Source of the DNA: Bacillota bacterium
GTDB lineage: Bacteria > Bacillota > Sulfobacillia > JAMCWA01
Direction of reading: 5' to 3'
Length of the DNA: 34,943 nucleotides
NCBI GenBank assembly: GCA_023475165.1
Contig: JAMCWA010000016.1
Location: forward strand, 1-34,943
Of this stretch, positions 26,301 to 32,519 are shown piece by piece (within the stretch, counting starts at the first letter, position 1; every line of letters starts with the position of its first letter). The notes beneath the pieces were generated by a model. That model had not been told where the DNA came from. It saw only the letters and a program-made list of their open reading frames with translations, and ran no database searches. Both the position numbers and the translations under genes were made by a program.

Positions 26301-26518
26301 TGGCGGCTTCCTGGCACTACGGCCACTGGGCCTACGGGGCGCGGGACGTCGTGGTTAATGGGAAGGTGGTGAAAGGTGATCACCGCCGGGGTACGGGTTT
26401 GTGTACCAACCCGGTCCTTCTTCTGGATGGTTACACCAAGACCACCAGCCTGACCGACCCCATCGGCGGCAGTGCCTCCTTCTACGATACCGCGGTGAAG
26501 GTGGAAAGGGTGGGTTAA
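23354..26518 (+). CDS. ttrA: TtrA-like molybdopterin oxidoreductase catalytic subunit
   Basis: Exported catalytic subunit of the DMSO-reductase superfamily; by length (1054 residues), partners and gene order it is closest to tetrathionate reductase TtrA, although selenate, arsenate or thiosulfate cannot be excluded from sequence alone. ATG 23354 is preferred (GGAGG 8 bp upstream; ATG 23348 is too close). Tat signal SRRDLLK at residues 6-12. The [4Fe-4S] ligands are Cys60, Cys63, Cys67 and Cys112, with a long insert before the fourth. The predicted molybdenum ligand is Cys267 in TTICEQSHH. Further cofactor motifs are IIFWGTGAFEANFGP, VVDPRFSKTAAKAQIWVPV and GVVAASWHYGHWAYG. A lysine-rich insert (about residues 160-230) interrupts the first domain. 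Confidence 0.87.
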   Translation: MSQKISRRDLLKSTAFLGTTAFLASQAPSALGHLQALAAGQGQGGEYELAKAENVIYGVCLQCNTQCTLKGKILDGVLVKVDGNAYSPQSLLPPMAYNTDPQVAARVDGKLCPKGQSTIQTQYDPYRIRKVLKRAGPRGSNKWEVIAFDQAIKEIVNGGKLFGHLGEDRQVPGFKEVLVTKDAGVFKSLAGDAAKVAKKEMTPEQFKEAHKDHLNLLIDPDHPDLGVKNNQFVFQAGRIEPGRADFSKRFVINSLGSNNWYEHTTICEQSHHVAFKWFTADYSGGSWNPGPNHLKPDYLNARFIIFWGTGAFEANFGPTPMAEQVTRSAQERGMKIAVVDPRFSKTAAKAQIWVPVKPGDGDLALAMGMIRWIIESNRYDARFLENANKAAASADGEKNWSNAAWLVKLDQDGKPGALLRASEVGLSLPDRDPKHLFVVSQNGKLLAVDPKDDKNAVEGDLLAEVTVKDVRAKTAFQILKEAAGEKSLEQYADLAGIKAQAIIDLAREFTSYGKLAAIDFYRGGVQHTNGYYTGQAIIALNLLIGNFDWRGGLSGGGGSWAALGGKAHQPFDLGKMHPGKIPAFGVKMTREAAYYDKSTLFSGFPAKRPWYPFTTDVYQEIIPAIGAEYPYPAKILWLHKGTPALATPAGSAQIKILMDTKKVPLFIATDIVIGETSMYADYLFPDISYVERWAFLGSPPSTTVKTVKIRQPIASPVPEMVKVGGEEMPISMEAVFLAISERLSLPGYGAGGFGPGWDFKRPEDYYLKAVANIAAGDSPSDTVPAADSKEMGIFLAARKHLPKGVFSEAAWKAAVGSENWARAIYVLNRGGRFEDFSKAYSGDYLGHPISRLLNLYVEPVAVTKDSITGINYSGVARHVPIQHSDGKPVAYGQDYPLRLITFKEIFGGQSRTAGNYWAQNALLPENFLLMHPSDATRLGIRDGDLVRVKSPTNPEGAIDLGNGHKDYVQGRARLTETMRPGVVAASWHYGHWAYGARDVVVNGKVVKGDHRRGTGLCTNPVLLLDGYTKTTSLTDPIGGSASFYDTAVKVERVG

Positions 26519-26555
26519 AGGCTTTCCCTCATCCTTTCTGCCGGGCAGACTTCTG

Positions 26556-26600
26556 AAGCGGGGCTGGCCCTGAGCCGACGGGGCCAGCCCCGCTTCATGC
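26556..26600 (+). terminator. Strong hairpin terminator after ttrA
   Basis: AAGCGGGGCTGGCCC (26556-26570) and GGGCCAGCCCCGCTT (26581-26595) form a 15-bp perfect stem with a 10-nt loop. The T tract is weak (CATGCTTG), so it may act in both directions or need Rho. Confidence 0.7.
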
Positions 26601-26942
26601 TTGTCCATGAACCGGCGGGAAGTTGCCGCCTCTGTACTTGGCGGCTATATGATATTACAATGTCAAAGCGAACCCATCAATTGGCGGAACAGGGGCCCGG
26701 AATAAAGTCTCTGGGCTTCGCTCCAACCTACTGCGGATACTGACAACGACCCTCCCGTGGTAACCGGACGGTGCACCACAGCCCTTTCTCGGTGGAGGGT
26801 GACCTTTGCGTGGTCCTCTTGAGTCGCGCCTGCTTGAAATAGAGGGCCTGCCTTACGGAGCAGTTGCGTTCGGGGAAGGCCAGTGATAAGATAAGCTTAC
26901 AAGTGTTATATCACCTAACGATTGTTTGGGAGGGTTTGAACG
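26601..26942. other. psuK upstream region with a candidate structured RNA
   Basis: No gene is seen. ACCCTCC (26749-26755) pairs with GGAGGGT (26794-26800), enclosing GTGGT-n-ACCG-GA-CGGT-n2-ACCAC (26757-26779), a nested stem. A small hairpin GCCGCC/GGCGGC lies near 26627. The AT-rich end (26885-26930) probably holds the psuK promoter, but no clear pair of boxes was found. No named riboswitch was recognised. Confidence 0.4.
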
Positions 26943-28064
26943 GTGGCTCTGACCCCACGGGAAAAGGAAATCCTGAAGAGCATCCAGGCCAACCCGTTCA
27001 TTTCTCAGGCAGAGTTGGCCAGGAAGCTCGGGACTAGCCGGGCGGCAGTAGCCGGACATGTGTCCGGCCTGGTCAAAAAGGGTTGGATCGTAGGCCGGGG
27101 CTATGTTCTCCGGACGAAGGTCGGGGTCACCGTGGTGGGCGGGGCCAACCTGGATCTTAAGGGCAAGCCCCTGGCCCCTTTACGTCCGAGGACCTCAAAC
27201 CCTGGCGTCATCTCCAGTACCGTTGGAGGGGTGGGACGGAATATTGCCCATAACCTGGCCCGGCTGGGTGTTCCTGTCAACCTGATTACGGCGGTCGGGG
27301 CTGATGCAGCGGGAGAAAGGATCCGGCAGGAGACGCGGCAGGCGGGGGTGAACCTGGCCTCCTCCCTCAGCGTACCCGGGGGTCGGAGTGGAATCTACAT
27401 GGCCCTGCTGGAGGAAGATGGTGACCTGGCCTTGGCCGTGGCGGACATGGCCGTCATTGATCACTTAACGCCGGAATACCTCCGGGGGAAGGCCGATCTT
27501 TTCCGGAACAGCCGCCTGATTGTGGCCGATGCCAACCTCAGGGAAGAGGCTTTAGACACCCTGACGGAAATGGCCCGGCGGGCGGAAGTACCGATACTGG
27601 TGGAACCGGTGTCGATCCAAAAGGCGGAGCGGCTGAAGAGCCTCCTGGCTGACGTGGATTATGTCACGCCCAATGGCGAGGAGTTGGAGGCCCTGACGGG
27701 TCGTGTCATCCGCTCCGACGAGGAACTGGGCGAGGCGGCGGCCTGGCTTTTGGATCGGGGTCTCAAAGCTGTGCTGGTCACCCTGGGACCCCGGGGTCTC
27801 TATCTGGCCACCCCACAAGTCAGTCGTTTTTTGCCCCCTTATCCCGGCGAGGTGGCGGACGCCACCGGGGCAGGGGATGCCTTGACGGCCGGGTTTGTTT
27901 ATGGGCTGTATCAGGGCTTTGAGCTGGAGGAGGCTGCCCGCTATGGTCTGGCTGCCGCCTCTTTGACCATCAGCTCGCCCGAGACGGTCAATCCGAGGAT
28001 GAGCGAAGAGGCCGTGAAACAATTGATAAATAAAGAGAAGGCGCCGGGTGGCGTTACAGGCTGA
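26943..28064 (+). CDS. psuK: Pseudouridine kinase with N-terminal winged helix
   Basis: PfkB-family kinase that phosphorylates pseudouridine to pseudouridine 5'-phosphate. GTG start with GGGAGGG upstream; 373 residues. The first 60 residues are a MarR/AsnC-like winged helix (LTPREKEILKSIQANPFISQ, then ELARKLGTSRAAVAGHVSGL), an arrangement seen in many Firmicute PfkB sugar kinases. The kinase domain has VVGGANLDLKG, GGVGRNIAHNLARLG and the PfkB signature DATGAGDALTAGF with catalytic Asp312. psuG follows by 182 bp, which fixes the substrate prediction. Confidence 0.9.
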   Translation: MALTPREKEILKSIQANPFISQAELARKLGTSRAAVAGHVSGLVKKGWIVGRGYVLRTKVGVTVVGGANLDLKGKPLAPLRPRTSNPGVISSTVGGVGRNIAHNLARLGVPVNLITAVGADAAGERIRQETRQAGVNLASSLSVPGGRSGIYMALLEEDGDLALAVADMAVIDHLTPEYLRGKADLFRNSRLIVADANLREEALDTLTEMARRAEVPILVEPVSIQKAERLKSLLADVDYVTPNGEELEALTGRVIRSDEELGEAAAWLLDRGLKAVLVTLGPRGLYLATPQVSRFLPPYPGEVADATGAGDALTAGFVYGLYQGFELEEAARYGLAAASLTISSPETVNPRMSEEAVKQLINKEKAPGGVTG

Positions 28065-28246
28065 CAGCAGCAGGCAGACGGGGGATCACCAGGAGAGTGC
28101 CGACGCCAGCCGCGAGCGCGGCCGTTCACAAGGCATCGCCAGCGAGCCCAGATGGCTCTGAGCCGTAAGGGTTGTAGTCATTTTTCATGGACCAAAGCTA
28201 TGGACCAGGCGTCAAGGGTCCAAGGGTGAAGGAGTAGAGATGTGGC
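28065..28246. other. psuK-psuG spacer with a solo repeat tip
   Basis: CAGGAGAGTGCCGACG (28090-28105) resembles the CTAGGAGAGTGCTGACG tip of the dispersed element. Near 28188-28207 the word ATGGACCA/ATGGACC is repeated. AAGGAG (about 28229) is the likely psuG ribosome site, unusually far (about 12 bp) from its ATG. Confidence 0.35.
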
Positions 28247-29164
28247 ATGAAGGATGAGTATCTCAAGCTTTCCCCAGAAGTGGCCCGGGCGCGGGCCGAC
28301 AGAAAGGCCATCGTGGCCCTGGAGTCAACCATCATCTCCCACGGGCTGCCCTACCCGGAAAACCTGGAAACGGCTCTGGCTTTGGAAGGAATCGTCCGTC
28401 AGGAGGGAGCCACCCCGGCTACCGTCGCCATCCTGGCTGGTCGCATCAGGGTGGGCTTGGAAGTCGAGGAGCTGGAACTCCTGGCCACCGGAAAGGATGT
28501 TCTTAAGGCCAGCCGGCGGGATATCCCCGCCATTCTGGCTAGGGGCCTGAGGGCGGCCACCACCGTCTCGGCCACCATGATCGCCGCCCACCTGGCCGGG
28601 ATCAAGGTCTTTGCCACCGGCGGAATCGGTGGGGTTCACCGGGGCGCTCAGCAGACCTTTGATGTTTCGGCTGATCTGACGGAGCTGGCTAAAACCCCAG
28701 TAGCAGTGGTTTGTGCCGGGGCCAAGGCCATTTTGGACCTGCCCCTGACCCTGGAATACCTGGAAACATTGGGGGTACCAGTTTGGGGATATCAGACCGG
28801 CGTCTTTCCAGCCTTCTACACCAGGGATAGTGGCCTTCCCCTTGATTACCGGATGGAGGATGAGTTGGAGATTGCCCGGGCCATCCAGGCCAAGTGGGAC
28901 CTGGGACAGGAAGGTGGCATCCTGATTGCCAACCCCATTCCCCCGCAAGACGAACTAGACCAGACCATGGTGCAAGGAGTTGTCAGCCAGGCCTTAAAGG
29001 AGGCAGACCAGCAGGGGATAAGAGGGAAGCACCTGACCCCCTTTCTCCTGGACCGTTTGAAAGACCTGACCGGCGGGTTGACCCTGCAGGCCAACCTGGC
29101 GCTGGTGAAAAACAATGCCCGGCTGGCAGCCCGGATTGCGGTGACTTTGAGTAGACTAATATGA
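28247..29164 (+). CDS. psuG: Pseudouridine-5'-phosphate glycosidase
   Basis: Splits pseudouridine 5'-phosphate into uracil and ribose 5-phosphate, completing salvage from RNA turnover. 305 residues, the normal length. Diagnostic blocks are VALESTIISHGLPYPENLETAL, GATPATVAILAGRIRVGL, the glycine-rich FATGGIGGVHRGAQ with the following TFDVSADLTEL, VVCAGAKAILDLPLTLEYLE, GVPVWGYQT and ANPIPPQDEL. A closing NARLAARIA segment is also typical. It is cotranscribed with psuK; the next gene converges from the other strand. Confidence 0.96.
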   Translation: MKDEYLKLSPEVARARADRKAIVALESTIISHGLPYPENLETALALEGIVRQEGATPATVAILAGRIRVGLEVEELELLATGKDVLKASRRDIPAILARGLRAATTVSATMIAAHLAGIKVFATGGIGGVHRGAQQTFDVSADLTELAKTPVAVVCAGAKAILDLPLTLEYLETLGVPVWGYQTGVFPAFYTRDSGLPLDYRMEDELEIARAIQAKWDLGQEGGILIANPIPPQDELDQTMVQGVVSQALKEADQQGIRGKHLTPFLLDRLKDLTGGLTLQANLALVKNNARLAARIAVTLSRLI

Positions 29165-29214
29165 AAAAGTCCAGGTCTTGCCAGCTCGCCGGGCCCGGGT
29201 CGATGCGATCGAAG

Positions 29215-29290
29215 TTCCTTAATGACCTGTGCCGACCGCTCCGCGGCAGAGCGGCGGCCCTCGGGCCGGCACCGCGCGAACTCGCGTCCC
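29215..29290. repeat. GC-rich dispersed repeat, second type, copy 3 (partial)
   Basis: GACCTGTGCCGACCGC followed by CGGCCCTCGGGCCGGCA and CGCGAACTCGC matches the second half of the copy at 20838-20965. It lies in the 311-bp convergent spacer between psuG and the reverse-strand operon; nothing else but a terminator is seen there. Confidence 0.5.
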
Positions 29291-29400
29291 CGGGGGGCGA
29301 GCGCCATCCATCCCTGTTACCGTCCGGCCTCGCCGGGCCTGGTTTCACCGGGAGCGGTGCCTGGCTCGGCAAAAGTCGCCCGACGACATCAACCCAGACC

Positions 29401-29420
29401 GCCGCTGAAGCGGCCTTTTC
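29401..29420 (+). terminator. Terminator between convergent operons
   Basis: GCCGC-TGAA-GCGGC followed by CTTTTC; a short stem with a stable tetraloop, placed after psuG and facing the reverse-strand operon. Confidence 0.5.
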
Positions 29421-29475
29421 ATCTCTTGCAGTGCCACCGCAGGCAGCACGGGCATCCAGTTCCAACTTTCGGCTT

Positions 29476-30612
29476 CTAACCTCCGACCTCCGTACTTAGC
29501 GGCATTATTACCTCCGGCCGGATCACCCCGGCCCGGATTTGGGTCTGCCCGTTGATGGAAACCAGATGATCCTGGTGCTCCCGGAGGAGGTCGAAGGCCC
29601 TCTGGTTCATGGGCAGGGGGCCAAAGCCTTCGGTGATCACGATGGTCATGGCTAGATCCTCGTGACCGGTAATGCCCACGGCGATCTCCTTCCCCAGCAG
29701 TTGAACCAGATCGATGGCATCGACGCCTCCGGTGATGATTCCCCTCACCCCCAGTTGCATCGCCTTCTGCATGGCCGCCAATCCAACGTAGCCGCCGGCC
29801 ACCAGGATCTCGCCCCGGTTTTCTTCGCGCAGGCCATCCGGCAGCAGCTCCCCGGCCGGACTGTCCACCAAGAGACGGAGGGGCCCATATGCCTCGCCCC
29901 CCAGACCGAAGACCCCTTGCAGATAGGCGGCCGGTGTCTGGACGACGGCCCCCTGGCCAGGTAAGACCTCCGCTACCTCTCCGGGGATGTAGGCATCCAC
30001 CAGCGTCGGCCTGGCCTCCCGGACGATGGTTACCGTTCCCGTCCTGGTGCAAATCCTTTCAATTCGGCCCCCGATGGGGGCGAAGGAATAGTCCATCCCG
30101 GCAATGCCGGGTGAGGCGGCCAGGATTGCCCCTTGCTTGACCTCATCCCCCTCCCGATACTGCATGTAGACCCCTAGCAGACGCGGCCAGATATCCAGAT
30201 CCCTGGCCACATTGACGATGACCGACGGCTTGGCCAGGCGACCATCCTCGCGAATCAGCACCCGCCCCTGTACCAGAGAAATGAATTCGATGTAACCGGT
30301 GACCGGTGACTTGACGGTGAAGACCTCTCCCCAAAAGCCGGAGGTGTGGCGGGCGATGACCTCCTGGGCCTCCACCCGTTCTCCGACCTTCTTGACCAGG
30401 GCTTTCTCCAGCTCTTCGAAGGTCAGTTTCGCCTTGAATTCCCGTTGCAGGTCAATGATATAGGGATCCCCCGGGAGGTATTCGGTCTTGGCCAGGATGG
30501 TATCGGGGGTCACCTTTTGCCCGCGGACTACCAGAACCTCACCCGGCAAGGGCAAGCGGCGCTTCTTGCGGATCACCGTTTCTCGTTGCAGCACGACCTC
30601 GGTGGAAAACAT
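29476..30612 (-). CDS. Unrecognised protein with barrel-sandwich (lipoyl-like) segments, GlmL-associated (378 aa)
   Basis: I do not recognise a named family. The ATG has AAGGAGGAG upstream on the reverse strand. The first 60 residues are basic then charged (VIRKKRRLPLPGEVLVVRGQ). At about 100-130 and 165-240 there are beta-rich pieces like barrel-sandwich hybrid folds (FTVKSPVTGYIEFIS; AGMDYSFAPIGGRIERICTR). The C-terminal third has an alpha/beta look (AMQLGVRGIITGGVDAIDLV, then AVGITGHEDLAMTIVITEGF). No signal peptide or membrane helix. It is last in a three-gene operon 48 bp after glmL, so a role with the GlmL protein, for example in cofactor or cobamide-enzyme upkeep, is possible but unproven. 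Confidence 0.8.
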   Translation of the reverse strand: MFSTEVVLQRETVIRKKRRLPLPGEVLVVRGQKVTPDTILAKTEYLPGDPYIIDLQREFKAKLTFEELEKALVKKVGERVEAQEVIARHTSGFWGEVFTVKSPVTGYIEFISLVQGRVLIREDGRLAKPSVIVNVARDLDIWPRLLGVYMQYREGDEVKQGAILAASPGIAGMDYSFAPIGGRIERICTRTGTVTIVREARPTLVDAYIPGEVAEVLPGQGAVVQTPAAYLQGVFGLGGEAYGPLRLLVDSPAGELLPDGLREENRGEILVAGGYVGLAAMQKAMQLGVRGIITGGVDAIDLVQLLGKEIAVGITGHEDLAMTIVITEGFGPLPMNQRAFDLLREHQDHLVSINGQTQIRAGVIRPEVIMPLSTEVGG

Positions 30613-30660
30613 CGGCTATTCTCCTCCTTATATCGCGGACTGGTCGGAATGACGCCGGGT

Positions 30661-32451
30661 TTATCGTTCAAAGGCCTGCATCGCCTCAAACCAGGACCAG
30701 AGGATTTCCTGGCGGTGTTGGGGATCGGTCGGCAGAACCAGAGGTCGTCCGCGACCGTCCAGGACCAGACCAACCTGACCGCCTTCAACCTGGGCGGCTA
30801 TCATTACCCCGGGGCCAGCACCCACGTCAAAGCCGCGACGTGGGACAATCTCCACCGAGGCCTTCTGGCCCGCCGGCAAGTGAACCACCTTCAGCCGACC
30901 AGACAGGACCTCTTCCTCTCCTTCCCCGCCGTCGGGGAAGCGTATCTTAACCCTGGCCAGGGGCGAACCGGGGCGGGGAATACCTGCCGGGGCGATCACA
31001 GTGCCCAGGGGGATGAGGCAGTCCTTCTCCAACACAGTCAAGGCGATCTCCGGTTCATGGTCGGAGAGAATGCCCAGGTGGGGGAGCAGGAAAGCGCTGT
31101 CCACATAGAGGCTGGTGATGCCCTCCGGCTCCACGGCATCCAGGAGGACCAGCATGGCCTGGGACCTCCGCGGCGCATGGGAGACGACGCCACCGCTCCC
31201 AATGACCATCTGAATCTTCTTCAGGTCAACGATAGTTTGGCCACCCGGTGTCTGCTTGAAGACCTCGGCAATGGAGCGGGACTGCTGTACCCCCCGTAAG
31301 GTCACCGCCAGGCTCTTATGGTGCTGTAAGGAGAGACGCAGGGCTTCCCGAGCCGTGGCTTGCTCCAAAAGGAGTTCCTCCGTGGTTTCCGGCAGGGTGG
31401 TGGGACGGATCATCTTGTTGAAGTTCCAGTTGCGGAGCTGGCGCTCGGATAGGTCAAAGGGCAGCCAGCGCAGGATGTTTTCCGGGCGGGCCTCGGCCAG
31501 AACGTTGCCCAGGCTGTAACTCATCCCTAGATTGGCGCTGACGGTTCGGTGTAAGATCCCGTCCAGCACGGTAAAGGCGTCGGTGGTGGCCCCTCCAATA
31601 TCAAAGGCCAGCAGATTCAGGTCGCGCTTCCTGGCCACGGTCTGCAGGACCTTCCCCACGGCCAGGGGGGTGGGATAAATCTGGCCCCGGGTCCATTCCA
31701 GGAGCTGGCGATAGCCGGGGGCGTGACTCATGACGTGCTCCAAGTAGAGGCGGTGTATCTCTCGCCGGGCCGGCTCCAGGACCTCTTGCTCCAGGGTCGG
31801 GCGCAGATTATTACTGTGATGAACACTGACCTGCCGCGAAAGAACTTTCTCCACATAGTCTCTGGCCTGGACGTTACCGGCATAAACCAGGGGAACCTGA
31901 AAATCCTCACCCAGGCGTGGCTGTGGTTCGGCGGCCGCGATGTATTCGGCCATACCGGCGACCTGAGAGATGTTGCCGTCATCGGTACCGCCTGAGAGGA
32001 GGATCATATCCGGGCGAAGCTCCCGGATCCTCTTGATCCGCTCGACTACCAGGCGACCGTCATCCAGGGCCAGGACATCCATGACGATGGCCCCCGCCCC
32101 CAGGGCGGCCCGATGGGCGCTCTCGGCGGTGAGGACCTTCATCAGGCCGGCCACCAGCATTTGCAGGCCTCCGCCGGCGCTGGAGGTGGAAAGATAGAGA
32201 TCGACACCCTTTGTCCCCTGCTGGGGAATGATCAGTTGGCCGTCTTCCAGAAAAGATCGCCCCGTCACCCTGGCCAGGTGTCCCAGCGCCTCCTGCAGGC
32301 CGATCATGACGTCTTCCAGCGGGGCTTCCACCGTTGTGGGAGCGTTGGCCTGACCGGTCAGACGGTATTCGCCCTCTGTCTTTTCGATGAGGATCGCCTT
32401 GGTGGTCGTACTGCCGACATCGGTGATGAGAATGGATTGCGGTTTGGCCAC
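30661..32451 (-). CDS. glmL: GlmL/MutL-family ASKHA ATPase (glutamate mutase accessory type)
   Basis: Member of the GlmL family, found with adenosylcobalamin-dependent carbon-skeleton mutases and aminomutases and thought to act as a reactivating or accessory ATPase. The GTG at 32451 is chosen because AGGAGG lies 9 bp upstream; the longer frame to 32469 includes that site. The actin-like phosphate-1 loop is ILITDVGSTTTKAILIEK near the start. Other family features are STSSAGGGLQMLVAGLMK, ILLSGGTDDGN, LLAFDIGGATTDAFTV and MVIGSGGVVSHAP. 596 residues, somewhat longer than typical glutamate-mutase GlmL; the C-terminal 130 residues contain a beta-rich extension. No mutase E or S subunits, or other B12 genes, are in the window. 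Confidence 0.88.
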   Translation of the reverse strand: MAKPQSILITDVGSTTTKAILIEKTEGEYRLTGQANAPTTVEAPLEDVMIGLQEALGHLARVTGRSFLEDGQLIIPQQGTKGVDLYLSTSSAGGGLQMLVAGLMKVLTAESAHRAALGAGAIVMDVLALDDGRLVVERIKRIRELRPDMILLSGGTDDGNISQVAGMAEYIAAAEPQPRLGEDFQVPLVYAGNVQARDYVEKVLSRQVSVHHSNNLRPTLEQEVLEPARREIHRLYLEHVMSHAPGYRQLLEWTRGQIYPTPLAVGKVLQTVARKRDLNLLAFDIGGATTDAFTVLDGILHRTVSANLGMSYSLGNVLAEARPENILRWLPFDLSERQLRNWNFNKMIRPTTLPETTEELLLEQATAREALRLSLQHHKSLAVTLRGVQQSRSIAEVFKQTPGGQTIVDLKKIQMVIGSGGVVSHAPRRSQAMLVLLDAVEPEGITSLYVDSAFLLPHLGILSDHEPEIALTVLEKDCLIPLGTVIAPAGIPRPGSPLARVKIRFPDGGEGEEEVLSGRLKVVHLPAGQKASVEIVPRRGFDVGAGPGVMIAAQVEGGQVGLVLDGRGRPLVLPTDPQHRQEILWSWFEAMQAFER

Positions 32452-32519
32452 GTCGCTGCACCTCCTCACTATTTGTCAATCATAAGAACCTCCGTAGCGC
32501 CGGCACTTGACAAAGCTCT

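Noticed and set aside
30346..31299. 317-codon open frame on the plus strand opposite glmL and its neighbour
   Set aside because: It spans two well-supported reverse-strand genes and their spacer, has no family motifs and no ribosome site; it is a shadow of high-GC coding sequence.
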